Assembly: GCA_964408945.1 (NCBI GenBank) | Contig: CAYPBJ010000026.1 | Coordinates: forward strand, 1-30,170 | Source: VMCP01 sp964408945 | Lineage (GTDB): Bacteria > Bacteroidota > Bacteroidia > NS11-12g > UBA955 | Reading direction: 5' to 3' | Length of the DNA: 30,170 nt | Part shown: one piece after another, positions 1-6,368 of the stretch | Position numbering within the stretch: the first letter of the stretch is position 1 | How the letters are laid out: every line of letters starts with the position of its first letter | Position numbers and translations under genes: made by a program | The notes under the pieces: generated by a model | Databases searched by the model: none | What the model saw: the letters and a program-made list of their open reading frames with translations, nothing else | What the model was told of the DNA's origin: nothing

Positions 1-59
1 TACCCAAGAAAGAAGAATTAGCGGCATTCATTCAAAAAGAAATATCAGGGTTGAGGTAA
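1..59 (+). CDS. C-terminal end of an unidentified protein (partial at window edge)
   Basis: The frame starting at base 3 is open from the window edge and ends PKKEELAAFIQKEISGLR-stop, which reads like a genuine lysine/glutamate-rich helical C-terminus. The other two + frames here look random. Its stop overlaps the 3' end of the opposing nuclease remnant by 15 nt, a convergent arrangement. Only about 18 residues are visible, so no family can be named. Confidence 0.4.
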   Translation, partial: PKKEELAAFIQKEISGLR

Positions 60-178
60 ACACTCATCAAAACCAATAAAAGTAGCGATTAGTGGTGCGT
101 GATCGCTAAGTTTCTTTTGAAAAACCGATGAGTCGTAATCAATGGACGAGACGTGCAGCTTGGAGGGGCCTATCATCA
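45..178 (-). pseudogene. C-terminal remnant of an endonuclease/exonuclease/phosphatase (EEP) family protein
   Basis: Read on the minus strand, the segment encodes FVMIGPSKLHVSSIDYDS, a short linker, then KLSDHAPLIATF and a short tail before the stop. SDHAPL is the C-terminal catalytic Asp-His motif of Mg-dependent EEP nucleases, which hydrolyse phosphodiester bonds. Only the last roughly 44 residues remain; upstream of FVMIG the frame runs into antisense of the DUF4143 fragment and stops looking like the family. The catalytic Asn/Glu part is missing, so this cannot be functional. The break near base 178 coincides with the start of DUF4143 homology on the other strand, so one rearrangement removed the 5' parts of both genes. 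Confidence 0.55.
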
Positions 179-777
179 CGAAAGATGTTTTGCTCATGCA
201 CCGAATTGAAAAACCCGCATTGTTGCGGCGTTTATTCGAGCTGGGGACACAATATTCGGGGAAGATTTTATCTTTCACTAAAATCATGGGGCAGCTGCAA
301 GAGGCCAAGAACACCACCACGCTATCGCATTATTTGGAACTCCTGGATCACGCTGGCTTATTGACGGGGCTTCAAAAATTCGCTATGGACCAAGCCCGTA
401 AAAGGAATAGCAGTCCCAAGTGGCAAACCATGAACAACGCCCTCATGAGTTCCTTGCACGATTACACGTTTGAGCAGATTCAATCCGATAAAAAAACCTG
501 GGGCCGCTGGGTGGAATCGGCCGTCGGCGCCCACCTACTCTCCCATCGGGGAAATGATTTAAACGTTTACTATTGGAACGAATCGAACGCCGAAGTTGAT
601 TTCATTCTTGATTACCGGGGACATTACATCGCTTTAGAAGTCAAACTCACCACAGACCGCGTGTCAGGCCTAAACGCATTCACGAAGCACTTCAACCCGA
701 GCAAGATCTACCAACTAGACTCATCGGGCCTCTCGTGGCAGCAACTTATATCGATGGACCCGAAGGGGTTGTTTTGA
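172..777 (+). pseudogene. 5'-truncated AAA_14/DUF4143 ATPase (C-terminal half only)
   Basis: The frame encodes a typical DUF4143 C-terminal domain: ITKDVLLMHRIEKPALLRRL, then KIMGQLQEAKNTTTLSHYL, KWQTMNNALMSSL, WGRWVESAVGAHLL and the PD-(D/E)XK-like patch NAEVDFILDYRGHYIALEVK (E-D ... E-V-K). Full family members are about 380-400 residues with an N-terminal P-loop AAA_14 ATPase. Here that half is absent and the frame upstream of base 142 is closed by stops. The nominal ATG at 142 would add about ten residues antisense to the EEP remnant, so homology really starts near 172. The family is common in Bacteroidota and its role is poorly defined. The intact C-terminus suggests a recent truncation. 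Confidence 0.75.
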
Positions 778-891
778 AGCGGTGAGGGATTTCTAAAATA
801 GTGTATTACTTTGTCAATTATTCAATACTAATTAAAAATCATGTTAACGCTTTAATAGATCTGTCTATTTGAATTCTACAAATTAGTTAAA

Positions 892-1542
892 CTAATAACT
901 TTCCCAAGATTCCAAAGGCGAACCTTCATCTGAATCTAAATTCATCAATTTACAAGTTATACTAAAATACTTAGGTTTAATTCCTAAAATTTTATTGTTA
1001 TGACCATGATCATTAAGTGAACGAATACACTTAAATTCATCCCATAGTTTATTCTCTCCAATAAATTGATTAATATGCCAATGTAATTTATAATTATGAA
1101 CCTTTGCAATCCAACAATAATTTGTAATTTCTTCGATTATTTTTAGTTGATCTTCTGAATTGACAGGGAATCTCAATTTGGGGAGTTTATCGATAATAAA
1201 TTTTCTAAATTCTTGAAAATTATAATTTTGTAAATTTGCTTGGTTACATAAATCAATAATTGGTCTTTCTAATTCCTCAATTAATCCTAGATAAATCTCA
1301 AGATTACCATTCGAATTTGATTTGTATAAAAGGTGCAATAATCTATAGGGTTTATCACCTTTCTGAAATCTCTGAGAACTTTTAGTAGTAAGCCAAATAT
1401 TGAATTTTTTACCACTAATTTTACTTCTCAGTGTTAAATATAGTCTGCCCTTTTTATCAGGATGTAGTCCCCTGGAGGCTGTTTGGAAATTTGCATTGCA
1501 ACTGACTAAATTTAAGACGACATAGACAATGAGGTCAATCAT
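892..1542 (-). CDS. Orphan protein with C-terminal WDEF/IRSLNDHG domain (gene A)
   Basis: A 216-codon gene with no family I recognise. Its last ~90 residues are clearly homologous to gene B at 2995-3315. Both share an aromatic-rich stretch, then WDEF, a few residues, IRSLNDHG, I-x-GI-x-PK-[YF], I-x-C, and a closing G-[SA]-PL-x-x-W-[ED]-SY at the very C-terminus. The first 120 residues are basic and beta/alpha-like (GRLYLTLRSKISGKKFNIWL) with a mildly hydrophobic start, but no convincing signal peptide. The ATG overlaps the stop of a spurious upstream frame that runs out of an IS end; a start further in is possible. It is divergent from gene B across decayed IS remnants. Function unknown. Confidence 0.65.
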   Translation of the reverse strand: MIDLIVYVVLNLVSCNANFQTASRGLHPDKKGRLYLTLRSKISGKKFNIWLTTKSSQRFQKGDKPYRLLHLLYKSNSNGNLEIYLGLIEELERPIIDLCNQANLQNYNFQEFRKFIIDKLPKLRFPVNSEDQLKIIEEITNYCWIAKVHNYKLHWHINQFIGENKLWDEFKCIRSLNDHGHNNKILGIKPKYFSITCKLMNLDSDEGSPLESWESY

Positions 1543-1717
1543 AAACTTATTATTTGAAATACAATTGAATTATAGCCGGTTCGGAATTTATTGTACTTTT
1601 CATTGTACATATTACATCGTATTGTGGTAGGGTTTAGTTTGGCTAAATTAGTATATTTCTGCACATTTGTACAAAAATGTATAGTGATGCTTTTTCGACA
1701 GGTAGTAAATACGTTTG

Positions 1718-2688
1718 TGTAAGCTGCCCAGTTTGAGTACATTTCAAAAATAGACATTTTCATTTTATTTTCTCTTTTTGTTCTTTCCCATGGACATGAT
1801 GGAGCGAAGGCCTAGCCGAAGCAGTATGGGGCCCATGGGAGATTTTTTTCTCTCGGTATGATACGGGGAGTTACCCGACTAATGAGGCGTGGGGACGGTG
1901 ATGGTTGTAATCGTTTACCCAAATAGATGTTTGTTCACGAACATCATCTAAACTATCAAATAAATATGCGTTCAATACTCAATTTCGGCACGAACGATCA
2001 AATCGCTCAATAAAAGCACTTTGTGTTGGTTTTCCTCGTTGTTCAATCCCTCTATTCTTGAGTTAGTTTTGATATTAATTCTGGACCATTATCCATTCGG
2101 ATTTTTTAAGGCTTGCCGTATCTTGCCATCAAGTGATTTAACACCAATACCATTCTACTGCTTTTTAACGGTAATCAGATTCGATGAACAATATTTCTCT
2201 GTTATAGTCATCAATTACATTAAAAGTAGGGAATTCTCTTCCGTTGTTTAAAACATCATGCATGAAGTCTTTACTCCATGAATGCTTAAAGTGTTTAGAC
2301 ACTGATAAGGGTTCTTTCACTCATTCTGGTAATCGCTTCTTCACCTTTCTTTTTAAAAATAATCCAAACTTCTTATAAACCCTGTGCAATCGTTTATGAT
2401 TGACTTGTTCTCCATTTTTGCGAAGTCGATAATAACGCTTCCAAAATCCTCCTCGAGCATTATGAACTGCAATTGATCAATAATCGTGGAATCATCTTTT
2501 TTTGTTAAAGATCTCAATCTCCACTTACAAATGGATAAAATCCTATAGACACTGCTTTTGCCATGATCAAACGACTTCAAAATCCCAGCTATCTGAACTG
2601 GACAGAATCATGATTTCTTCATGTTTAATACGTTTTAAAGTTACTATTTCTTCCATTTTTAAAACATGCTCTGTTTGGGGAGCTTACA
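1718..2688 (-). mobile_element. Decayed IS3-family insertion sequence with both ends (remnant 1)
   Basis: Both terminal inverted repeats survive. The left end reads TGTAAGCTGCCCA and continues GAG-x-A, TTT, AAAAAT. The right end, on the opposite strand, reads TGTAAGCTCCCCA followed by the same GAG-A-TTT-AAAAAT spacing over about 39 bp. The element is about 970 bp, shorter than the ~1.2 kb usual for IS3, because the 3' part of orfA and the 5' part of orfB were lost. No clear target-site duplication is seen. Ends are of the same general type as the intact element at 4190-5380, but the transposase is clearly different. Confidence 0.7.
1760..2622 (-). pseudogene. IS3-family transposase remnant (orfA start fused to orfB, several frameshifts and stops)
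   Basis: Minus-strand reading recovers pieces in several frames. First comes an orfA-like start (MKKS-stop-FCPVQIAGILK, then FDHGKS), then a jump to orfB text: KKDDSTIIDQL, NHKRLHRVYKK, KRKVKKRLPE, FKHSW-x-KDFMHDVLNNGRE, FNVIDDYNRE, DNGPELIS, GKPTQSAFIERFDRSCRN, a stop, VLNAYLFDSLDDVREQTSIW and VNDYNHHRPHASL. These are the DDE integrase-core signatures of IS3-family OrfB. Multiple frameshifts, in-frame stops and an internal deletion make it inactive. The palindromic CCATGG/CCCATGGGA stretch near 1788-1842 lies inside the 3' coding tail or its trailer rather than being a separate element. Confidence 0.75.
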
Positions 2689-2952
2689 GGTGAGTTTATT
2701 GATTTTTACAAAAATAACTGCAAACAATCTAGCCCCTGCCGATGTATACTTCAATAGGGGTGCGAAAATCCTAAAACAAAGAGAAGAAATCAAGCACTTA
2801 GTTTTATGAGCACTTGCCATAATGAAATTAACAACGTACACTCATTTGGACTACAATTTAATTGGCTAAGTTATTCAATCGCTTATTAATTAATCTTCAA
2901 TAAAATGAAAATGACTATTTTTGAAATGTACTCAAATTGTGGAGTTTACGCA
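2689..2952 (+). mobile_element. 3' end of a second IS3-family element (remnant 2), opposite orientation
   Basis: On the + strand, 2699-2806 encodes ITANNLAPADVYFNRGAKIL followed by KQREEIKHLVL-stop. This is the characteristic C-terminus of IS3-family OrfB (the L-x-PADVYF-x-R-x-x-x-ILK-x-R-E-x-IK motif). After a short trailer, 2901-2952 is a terminal inverted repeat that, read inward from 2952, is TGCGTAAACTCC and then matches the outer end of remnant 1 almost base for base through AAAAATAG and CATTTTCATTTTA. The fragment begins exactly where remnant 1 ends (2688), so the two elements abut in opposite orientation. The 5' portion of this element is gone. Confidence 0.65.
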
Positions 2953-2994
2953 ACCCATCAGAGTTTAATTCATATTTAATCAAATTGTAAAAAG

Positions 2995-3315
2995 ATGAAT
3001 GATCAATTTGTAAAAGTCTACACACGCAAAGTTAATAGTGCTAGTTTTACTGCCCTTTCACAGTCAGAAGTAAACGAACTCCTCCGTTATATCTGGATTT
3101 ATAAGCAAAACAACATGACCGAACATTGGCAAGTCAACGAATATATTTCAGAATTTGATAAGTGGGATGAATTCACTAACATACGTAGCTTGAATGACCA
3201 TGGTTATGATTTTCACATACCAGGTATACAACCCAAATTTTATGCAATTATTTGTAATGTTTTACAAAAAGAGAAGGGAGATGGGGCTCCATTATTAGAT
3301 TGGGATTCCTATTAA
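2995..3315 (+). CDS. Small orphan protein with WDEF/IRSLNDHG domain (gene B)
   Basis: A 106-codon gene homologous to the C-terminal ~90 residues of gene A. Shared blocks are W-x-[VI]-N, KWDEF, NIRSLNDHG, IPGIQPKF, I-I-C, DGAPLLDWDSY. It may be a compact single-domain version of the family or a 5'-truncated copy: an in-frame stop lies just upstream of the ATG and the IS remnant ends only 42 nt before it. No transmembrane segment, cysteine cluster or catalytic motif stands out, though the invariant N-D-H-G is worth noting. Shortly after its stop is a 10-bp-stem hairpin, supporting a real transcription unit. Function unknown. Confidence 0.6.
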   Translation: MNDQFVKVYTRKVNSASFTALSQSEVNELLRYIWIYKQNNMTEHWQVNEYISEFDKWDEFTNIRSLNDHGYDFHIPGIQPKFYAIICNVLQKEKGDGAPLLDWDSY

Positions 3316-3345
3316 TTTTTACGTGAATGAAAAAGACGTAAAAAT
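3315..3345 (+). terminator. Hairpin after gene B, possible terminator
   Basis: Perfect 10-bp inverted repeat ATTTTTACGT / ACGTAAAAAT around an 11-nt loop, starting at the last base of gene B's stop codon. The stem is AT-rich and no strong U-tract follows on the + strand, so it may act weakly or only stabilise the 3' end. Confidence 0.4.
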
Positions 3346-3369
3346 AAACATGCTTATTTTTGAAAAAAT

Positions 3370-3939
3370 ATGATAATCATTGAATATAAAATAGCTTGTA
3401 AAAGCTGCCTGAAAACAGATGGAATTATTGACATAATGAGATTAAACACGGATATTCAGTTTTTTTTTGAAAACCGACTTTTAAAATCGGAGTATGCCCT
3501 CGGAAAACATCTAAAATCGTTATTGCAAGAAAACAATTTACCATGTCAATTCTGTGGCTCAAATAATTTGGATATTAGGGATATATCAATTGAAGGTAAA
3601 AAAGCACTGATAAGTAATGAATCAGATCAAATGCAATTAGTATTATCTAAACATGAAAGTGGAGACATCGAAATAAAAACTCAAGGCTCTAAGTATTTAC
3701 CAAAAGATTTCATGCCAATAGCGTTTGATTTAATTCAACAAGCAATTCAGGAAACACACGACAGTGAATTTGAAGAGAAGCATATTGGCTTCGTCAGTTT
3801 TGTAGTTTCAACTGGTTACATAGGAAATGACGACTATAGAACATATAGATTAGAGCAGTTCTCTTTTGTCGGCTTCAACAAGGTGGAATTAGGAGATTTA
3901 GTTGGTCAAATGAAAAATCAAATGTTAAAGCCTAATTAA
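3370..3939 (+). CDS. Orphan protein with split zinc-ribbon-like cysteines
   Basis: A 189-codon gene. Two CxxC pairs are seen: C10-K-S-C13 at the N-terminus and C59-Q-F-C62 followed by GSNNL, a zinc-ribbon knuckle layout with an alpha-helical insert of about 45 residues between the halves. The rest, about 70-189, is acidic and mixed alpha/beta (KHIGFVSFVVSTGYIGNDD) and matches nothing I know. A run of nine T residues at 3460-3468 (QFFFE) is a possible slippage site. It follows gene B on the same strand but a hairpin lies between, so co-transcription is uncertain. A nucleic-acid or protein-binding role is only a guess from the cysteines. Confidence 0.6.
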   Translation: MIIIEYKIACKSCLKTDGIIDIMRLNTDIQFFFENRLLKSEYALGKHLKSLLQENNLPCQFCGSNNLDIRDISIEGKKALISNESDQMQLVLSKHESGDIEIKTQGSKYLPKDFMPIAFDLIQQAIQETHDSEFEEKHIGFVSFVVSTGYIGNDDYRTYRLEQFSFVGFNKVELGDLVGQMKNQMLKPN

Positions 3940-4236
3940 ATTGTTAAAACTACCAATTTTATAAGAACCAACTTTATCCAAATTATTTATTTTTTTAAAA
4001 ATCCACTGAAACAATTTAGTCTTCATTCCAAAGTAAAAACAATGCCGAATCGAGTTTTTTCAACTTCAATCCAACGGGCCTAAAGTAACTTTTTAACACT
4101 TTACTAATTTGATTTAAAATAATTTATAGCGCCTTTTGTGATTTTTCTATGCCTTGAAAATACACCTATAAATCGTAATATGTTTATATTGTAAGTGCCC
4201 CCTTTTTCGAACTGGGTTAGATTCGACTTTTCAATT

Positions 4237-5196
4237 TTAAGTATTAATTTCTAAATATTTGTTAGGACTGAGATTATTTAAAGATTGATGTGGATGGAAT
4301 TCATTGTATTCATCCTGCCATTCTGCTGATAGTTCTCTGAGATGGTATAAAGATTCAAACATGTATGCGTCCAAAACATCTTCTCGATAGCTTCGATTAA
4401 AGCGCTCAATATAGGCGTTCTGAGTGGGTTTACCGGGTTGGATATATTTGATCTGGATGCCTTGATTTTTGCAGTAATCCACGAAGTAGCTTGACAGGAA
4501 TTCAGGTCCGTTATCACAACGTATTTCGTTGGGTCGTCCGCGCCAGTATTTGAGGTCCTCAAGGGCTGATACTACGGTTCTTCCGGATTGTGAATAATCA
4601 GCATTTATGGTAAGTGCTTCGCGATTGAAATCATCGATGATATTCAAGATTCGAACCTTCCTTCCATTCATCAATGTATCGTGCATGAAATCAATGCTCC
4701 AGGTACTGTTAATACTATTTGGCTGAGCTAGCGGCTCTCTAAATCTCGCGGGGAGTCTACGTTTGTGCTTACGTCGTTTGTTCAAATTCATCAGCTTGTA
4801 CACCCGTTTTACTTTCTTGTGGTTCCATACATATCCTTCATTTCTAATGCGATGAAAGAAGTATGGAAAACCTCGGTTGGGCTTATTCTCAACAAGTTCA
4901 TTCAGTTTGTCGACCACCTCAGAATCGTCCTTCTTACTTTGATAATAATACTGCGATTTAGAGAACCCTGTTGTTTTGCAGGCCCTGGTAATACTCACTT
5001 GGTGGTTCTGTGCCAAATAAGTCACAACTGTGCGTCGGTTACCAGTGCCTACCACTTTTTTGAAAGAAGGTCTTTGAGCATTTTGTTGTCCAAAGACACA
5101 TCTGCATACATTTGCTTGAGCCGCTGGTTCTCTTCTTGGAGTTGTTTCAGCTGACGTAGATGTTCGCCGCTCATGCCGGCATACTTCTTCTTCCAA
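4237..5196 (-). CDS. IS3-family transposase OrfB (DDE integrase core)
   Basis: The catalytic half of the IS3 transposase, which cuts and joins IS ends. An N-terminal HTH_21-like region (RACKTTGFSKSQYYYQSKK) is followed by an rve integrase core with acidic triad D169 (STWSIDFMHD), D228 (IRCDNGPEF) and E264 (NAYIERFNR). The last two are 35 residues apart, the classic DD(35)E spacing. The C-terminus carries the expected YNEFHPHQSLNNLSPNKY. The first ~46 residues overlap orfA out of frame and look unnatural, so the working product is the OrfAB fusion (about 360 residues) made by -1 frameshifting. Length is normal and no lesion is seen. Confidence 0.9.
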   Translation of the reverse strand: MEEEVCRHERRTSTSAETTPRREPAAQANVCRCVFGQQNAQRPSFKKVVGTGNRRTVVTYLAQNHQVSITRACKTTGFSKSQYYYQSKKDDSEVVDKLNELVENKPNRGFPYFFHRIRNEGYVWNHKKVKRVYKLMNLNKRRKHKRRLPARFREPLAQPNSINSTWSIDFMHDTLMNGRKVRILNIIDDFNREALTINADYSQSGRTVVSALEDLKYWRGRPNEIRCDNGPEFLSSYFVDYCKNQGIQIKYIQPGKPTQNAYIERFNRSYREDVLDAYMFESLYHLRELSAEWQDEYNEFHPHQSLNNLSPNKYLEINT

Positions 5197-5315
5197 TTGT
5201 AGAAGGTCTGTTTGTTGATGCCAAGTTCACGACTAATGTCCATGACAGATCGGCCATTTTCTTCTTCTTTAAGGGCTTTAACGATTTGACCCTCGGTGTA
5301 TCTGCTTTTTTTCAT
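5049..5315 (-). CDS. IS3-family transposase OrfA (HTH plus leucine zipper)
   Basis: 88 residues. Residues ~5-45 form the HTH_Tnp_1 domain (RYTEGQIVKALKEEENG, SVMDISRELGINKQTFYNWK), which binds the IS ends. Residues ~50-85 are a heptad-rich coiled coil (LKQLQEENQRLKQMY) ending LDNKMLKDLLSKKW, a common IS3-family OrfA ending. Alone it is usually an inhibitor of transposition; fused to OrfB by frameshifting it gives the active enzyme. The ATG is about 65 nt inside the right inverted repeat, the usual place. Confidence 0.9.
   Translation of the reverse strand: MKKSRYTEGQIVKALKEEENGRSVMDISRELGINKQTFYNWKKKYAGMSGEHLRQLKQLQEENQRLKQMYADVSLDNKMLKDLLSKKW
5055..5061 (-). promoter_or_regulatory. Programmed -1 ribosomal frameshift site (A-AAA-AAG)
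   Basis: On the minus strand orfA reads TCA-AAA-AAG-TGG-TAG. The heptamer A-AAA-AAG lies just before the orfA stop, and slipping back one base enters the orfB frame (AAA-GTG-GTA). This is the standard IS3-family slippery sequence producing OrfAB. Confidence 0.85.
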
Positions 5316-5625
5316 TTGACTGGGGAAATTTCGGGTTTTTTGCCGAATTTTATCCAGTACGAATTTTAGGTCTACTTACATCTCCATGTAATTTATGGCA
5401 AATTGTTTTCTACCCTGCCCGTTTTGAATAACAGCCAGAATAAATTGGTACTTTTCGTCCCCCTTAAGGTATTTACTCATATAAGAGATTAAAACTAGTC
5501 CAATTTAATCTTTGGGATTGATTTTCCTCATTATTCCCAGTTAAGTACAAACCAAGCTAATTTCTGGATGTATTATATATAAACTTTGATTATTAACCGG
5601 TAACTCCAATGACGCGTTTTTATGC

Positions 5626-5793
5626 TCATCCACTTTGAAAGATGATTCCAAATTCATCACACGGTAGGAGTTCATCTAAATTTATTTTGTCCGGAGCACT
5701 GTCTTCTAGAAATTCAATATTTGATGCGGACAAATGGAAATTTACATTTTTCTTAAGAAAAAGATGATTCCCAAAACCCAACAAAATACACTC
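5626..5793 (-). pseudogene. Possible C-terminal gene remnant
   Basis: Between a TAG and a TGA, the minus strand has an open frame of 55 codons without ATG ending NLDELLPCDEFGIIFQSG-stop, preceded by NVNFHLSASNIEFLEDSAPD. Composition resembles real protein (balanced acidic and hydrophobic residues) more than translated AT-rich spacer. No family is recognised and chance remains possible. Confidence 0.25.
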
Positions 5794-5978
5794 CTATCTA
5801 ATTGTAAATCAAAGCAAAAAATTGCATTGCCTTTCGTTAATTTTGCCGAGCATAGCAGCAAAAATGGAATTTTATGACAACAAAAATCAAATCAGCAGAA
5901 CACCTCAGATAACATAATTGAACAAACCTTTAAAATTGAATTATCCAAAAAATGGGAAACTAACTCATTCCAAAATTC

Positions 5979-5999
5979 ATTCTAGAATTGACAATTCTA
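5979..5999. promoter_or_regulatory. Overlapping palindromes, candidate operator
   Basis: ATTCTAGAAT (5979-5988) is a perfect palindrome that shares its right half with TAGAATT-GAC-AATTCTA (5983-5999), a perfect 7-bp inverted repeat with a 3-nt spacer. The result is three alternating AATTCT/AGAATT half-sites about 165 nt before the XRE gene. This suggests a cooperative dimer-binding site, but no protein is known to bind it. Confidence 0.3.
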
Positions 6000-6136
6000 A
6001 AATAGACCTAATCGATATGGTAATTGTTTGAAAGTTTGAGATTAAAATTCGAATTAGCGAGGTCAGGCGTATTACTTAAAAAAACAACCACAACACCTTA
6101 GTTATTTTGTTCAATTAAAGTGAACATTAAATATTA

Positions 6137-6159
6137 ACTTGCTTTTCTATAAAACAAGT
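6137..6159. promoter_or_regulatory. Inverted repeat just before the XRE regulator start, candidate auto-operator
   Basis: ACTTG-C-TTTT, CTAT, AAAA-CAAGT: 9 paired bases per arm with one unpaired C, ending 5 nt before the ATG of the XRE gene at 6165. As DNA it would suit a small HTH dimer repressing its own operon. As RNA it would fold over the ribosome-binding region, where no strong Shine-Dalgarno is visible. Confidence 0.4.
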
Positions 6160-6164
6160 AAACG

Positions 6165-6368
6165 ATGAATCGTATACATCAAGTTCTAAAGGAGAAAGGC
6201 ATGAAACAGATCCAATTGGCAGAAACCCTTGGGGTCGCAAAGTCTTCTGTTTCGCAGTGGTGCAGCAATCTAGTTCAACCACCCCTTTCGAAATTAAATG
6301 AAATAGCTGACGCTATCGGATGTGACGTGACTGATTTAATTGTTTCAAAGAAGAAAAGTAAAAATTAA
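6165..6368 (+). CDS. Small XRE/Cro-type HTH regulator heading the BREX operon
   Basis: 67 residues, essentially one HTH_3 domain: VLKEKGMKQIQLAETLGVAK, then SSVSQWCSNLVQPPLSKL and NEIADAIGCDVTDLI, with a short lysine-rich tail. QLAETLGVAKSSVSQW is the helix-turn-helix. It probably binds DNA as a dimer and controls the operon, with the inverted repeat just upstream as the natural operator candidate. Its TAA overlaps the brxA ATG by one base (TAATG), so it is translationally coupled to the defence genes. It is not the larger WYL-domain BrxR regulator described for some BREX loci; the small XRE protein takes that position here. Confidence 0.85.
   Translation: MNRIHQVLKEKGMKQIQLAETLGVAKSSVSQWCSNLVQPPLSKLNEIADAIGCDVTDLIVSKKKSKN

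Larger units (their letters stand above)
4190..5380 (-). mobile_element. Intact IS3-family insertion sequence
   Basis: About 1191 bp, with orfA and overlapping orfB on the minus strand. Terminal inverted repeats: the left end is TGTAAGTGCCCCC and then TCGAACTGG; the right end, read inward on the minus strand, is TGTAAGTAGACC and then TTCGTACTGG. Both start with the TG typical of IS3. The 3-bp flanks differ by one base (tat on the left, tct on the right), so a target duplication is at best imperfect. Both reading frames and the frameshift heptamer are undamaged, so it may still be mobile. It lies about 0.8 kb upstream of the BREX operon and appears to have landed in a small ORF. Confidence 0.85.
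4104..5480 (-). pseudogene. Small ORF apparently split by the intact IS element
   Basis: Outside the right IS end, the minus strand reads MSKYLKGDEKYQFILAVIQN, then GQGRKQFAINYME before the IS begins. Outside the left IS end it continues INILRFIGVFSRHRKITKGA, INYFKSN-stop. Joining the flanks (5480-5381 to 4189-4104) gives exactly 186 nt, 62 codons with no internal stop. Removing three more bases as an imperfect target duplication (AGA versus ATA on the minus strand) also keeps frame. Both halves have protein-like composition. The product (about 60 residues, basic, possible helix-turn-helix start) is not recognised. Confidence 0.45.
5481..6164. other. 684-nt AT-rich non-coding stretch before the BREX operon
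   Basis: No convincing complete gene. It holds a protein-like minus-strand fragment (5626-5793), a 37-codon + strand frame (5764-5877) too short to credit, two inverted repeats (5979-5999 and 6137-6159) and presumably the BREX promoter. No full TAnnTTTG box with a good -33 partner was found; the nearest is TATTTTG at about 6105-6111, one base short of consensus. Confidence 0.5.

Noticed and set aside
1539..1763. 74-codon minus-strand frame beginning MKMSIFEMYSNWAAY, overlapping gene A by 4 nt.
   Set aside because: It starts inside the terminal repeat of the decayed IS; the same start occurs at 2905 from the inverted end copy. The rest is AT-rich spacer, so this is IS end read-through, not a gene.
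1788..1842. GC-rich stretch bounded by CCATGG and CCCATGGGA, looking like a REP-type palindrome or small RNA.
   Set aside because: It lies inside remnant 1, within or just after the transposase coding tail (minus strand HVHGKEQKEKIK-stop), and no second copy is seen in the window.
4016..4126. Minus-strand fragment SKVLKSYFRPVGLKLKKLDS before a stop, left of the intact IS.
   Set aside because: Only about 36 codons between stops with no start; it lies beyond the end of the split ORF and cannot be linked to any gene.
5764..5877. 37-codon + strand frame starting MIPKTQQNTL upstream of the BREX regulator.
   Set aside because: Short, no ribosome-binding site, no family, and partly antisense to another weak frame; chance is likely in such DNA.
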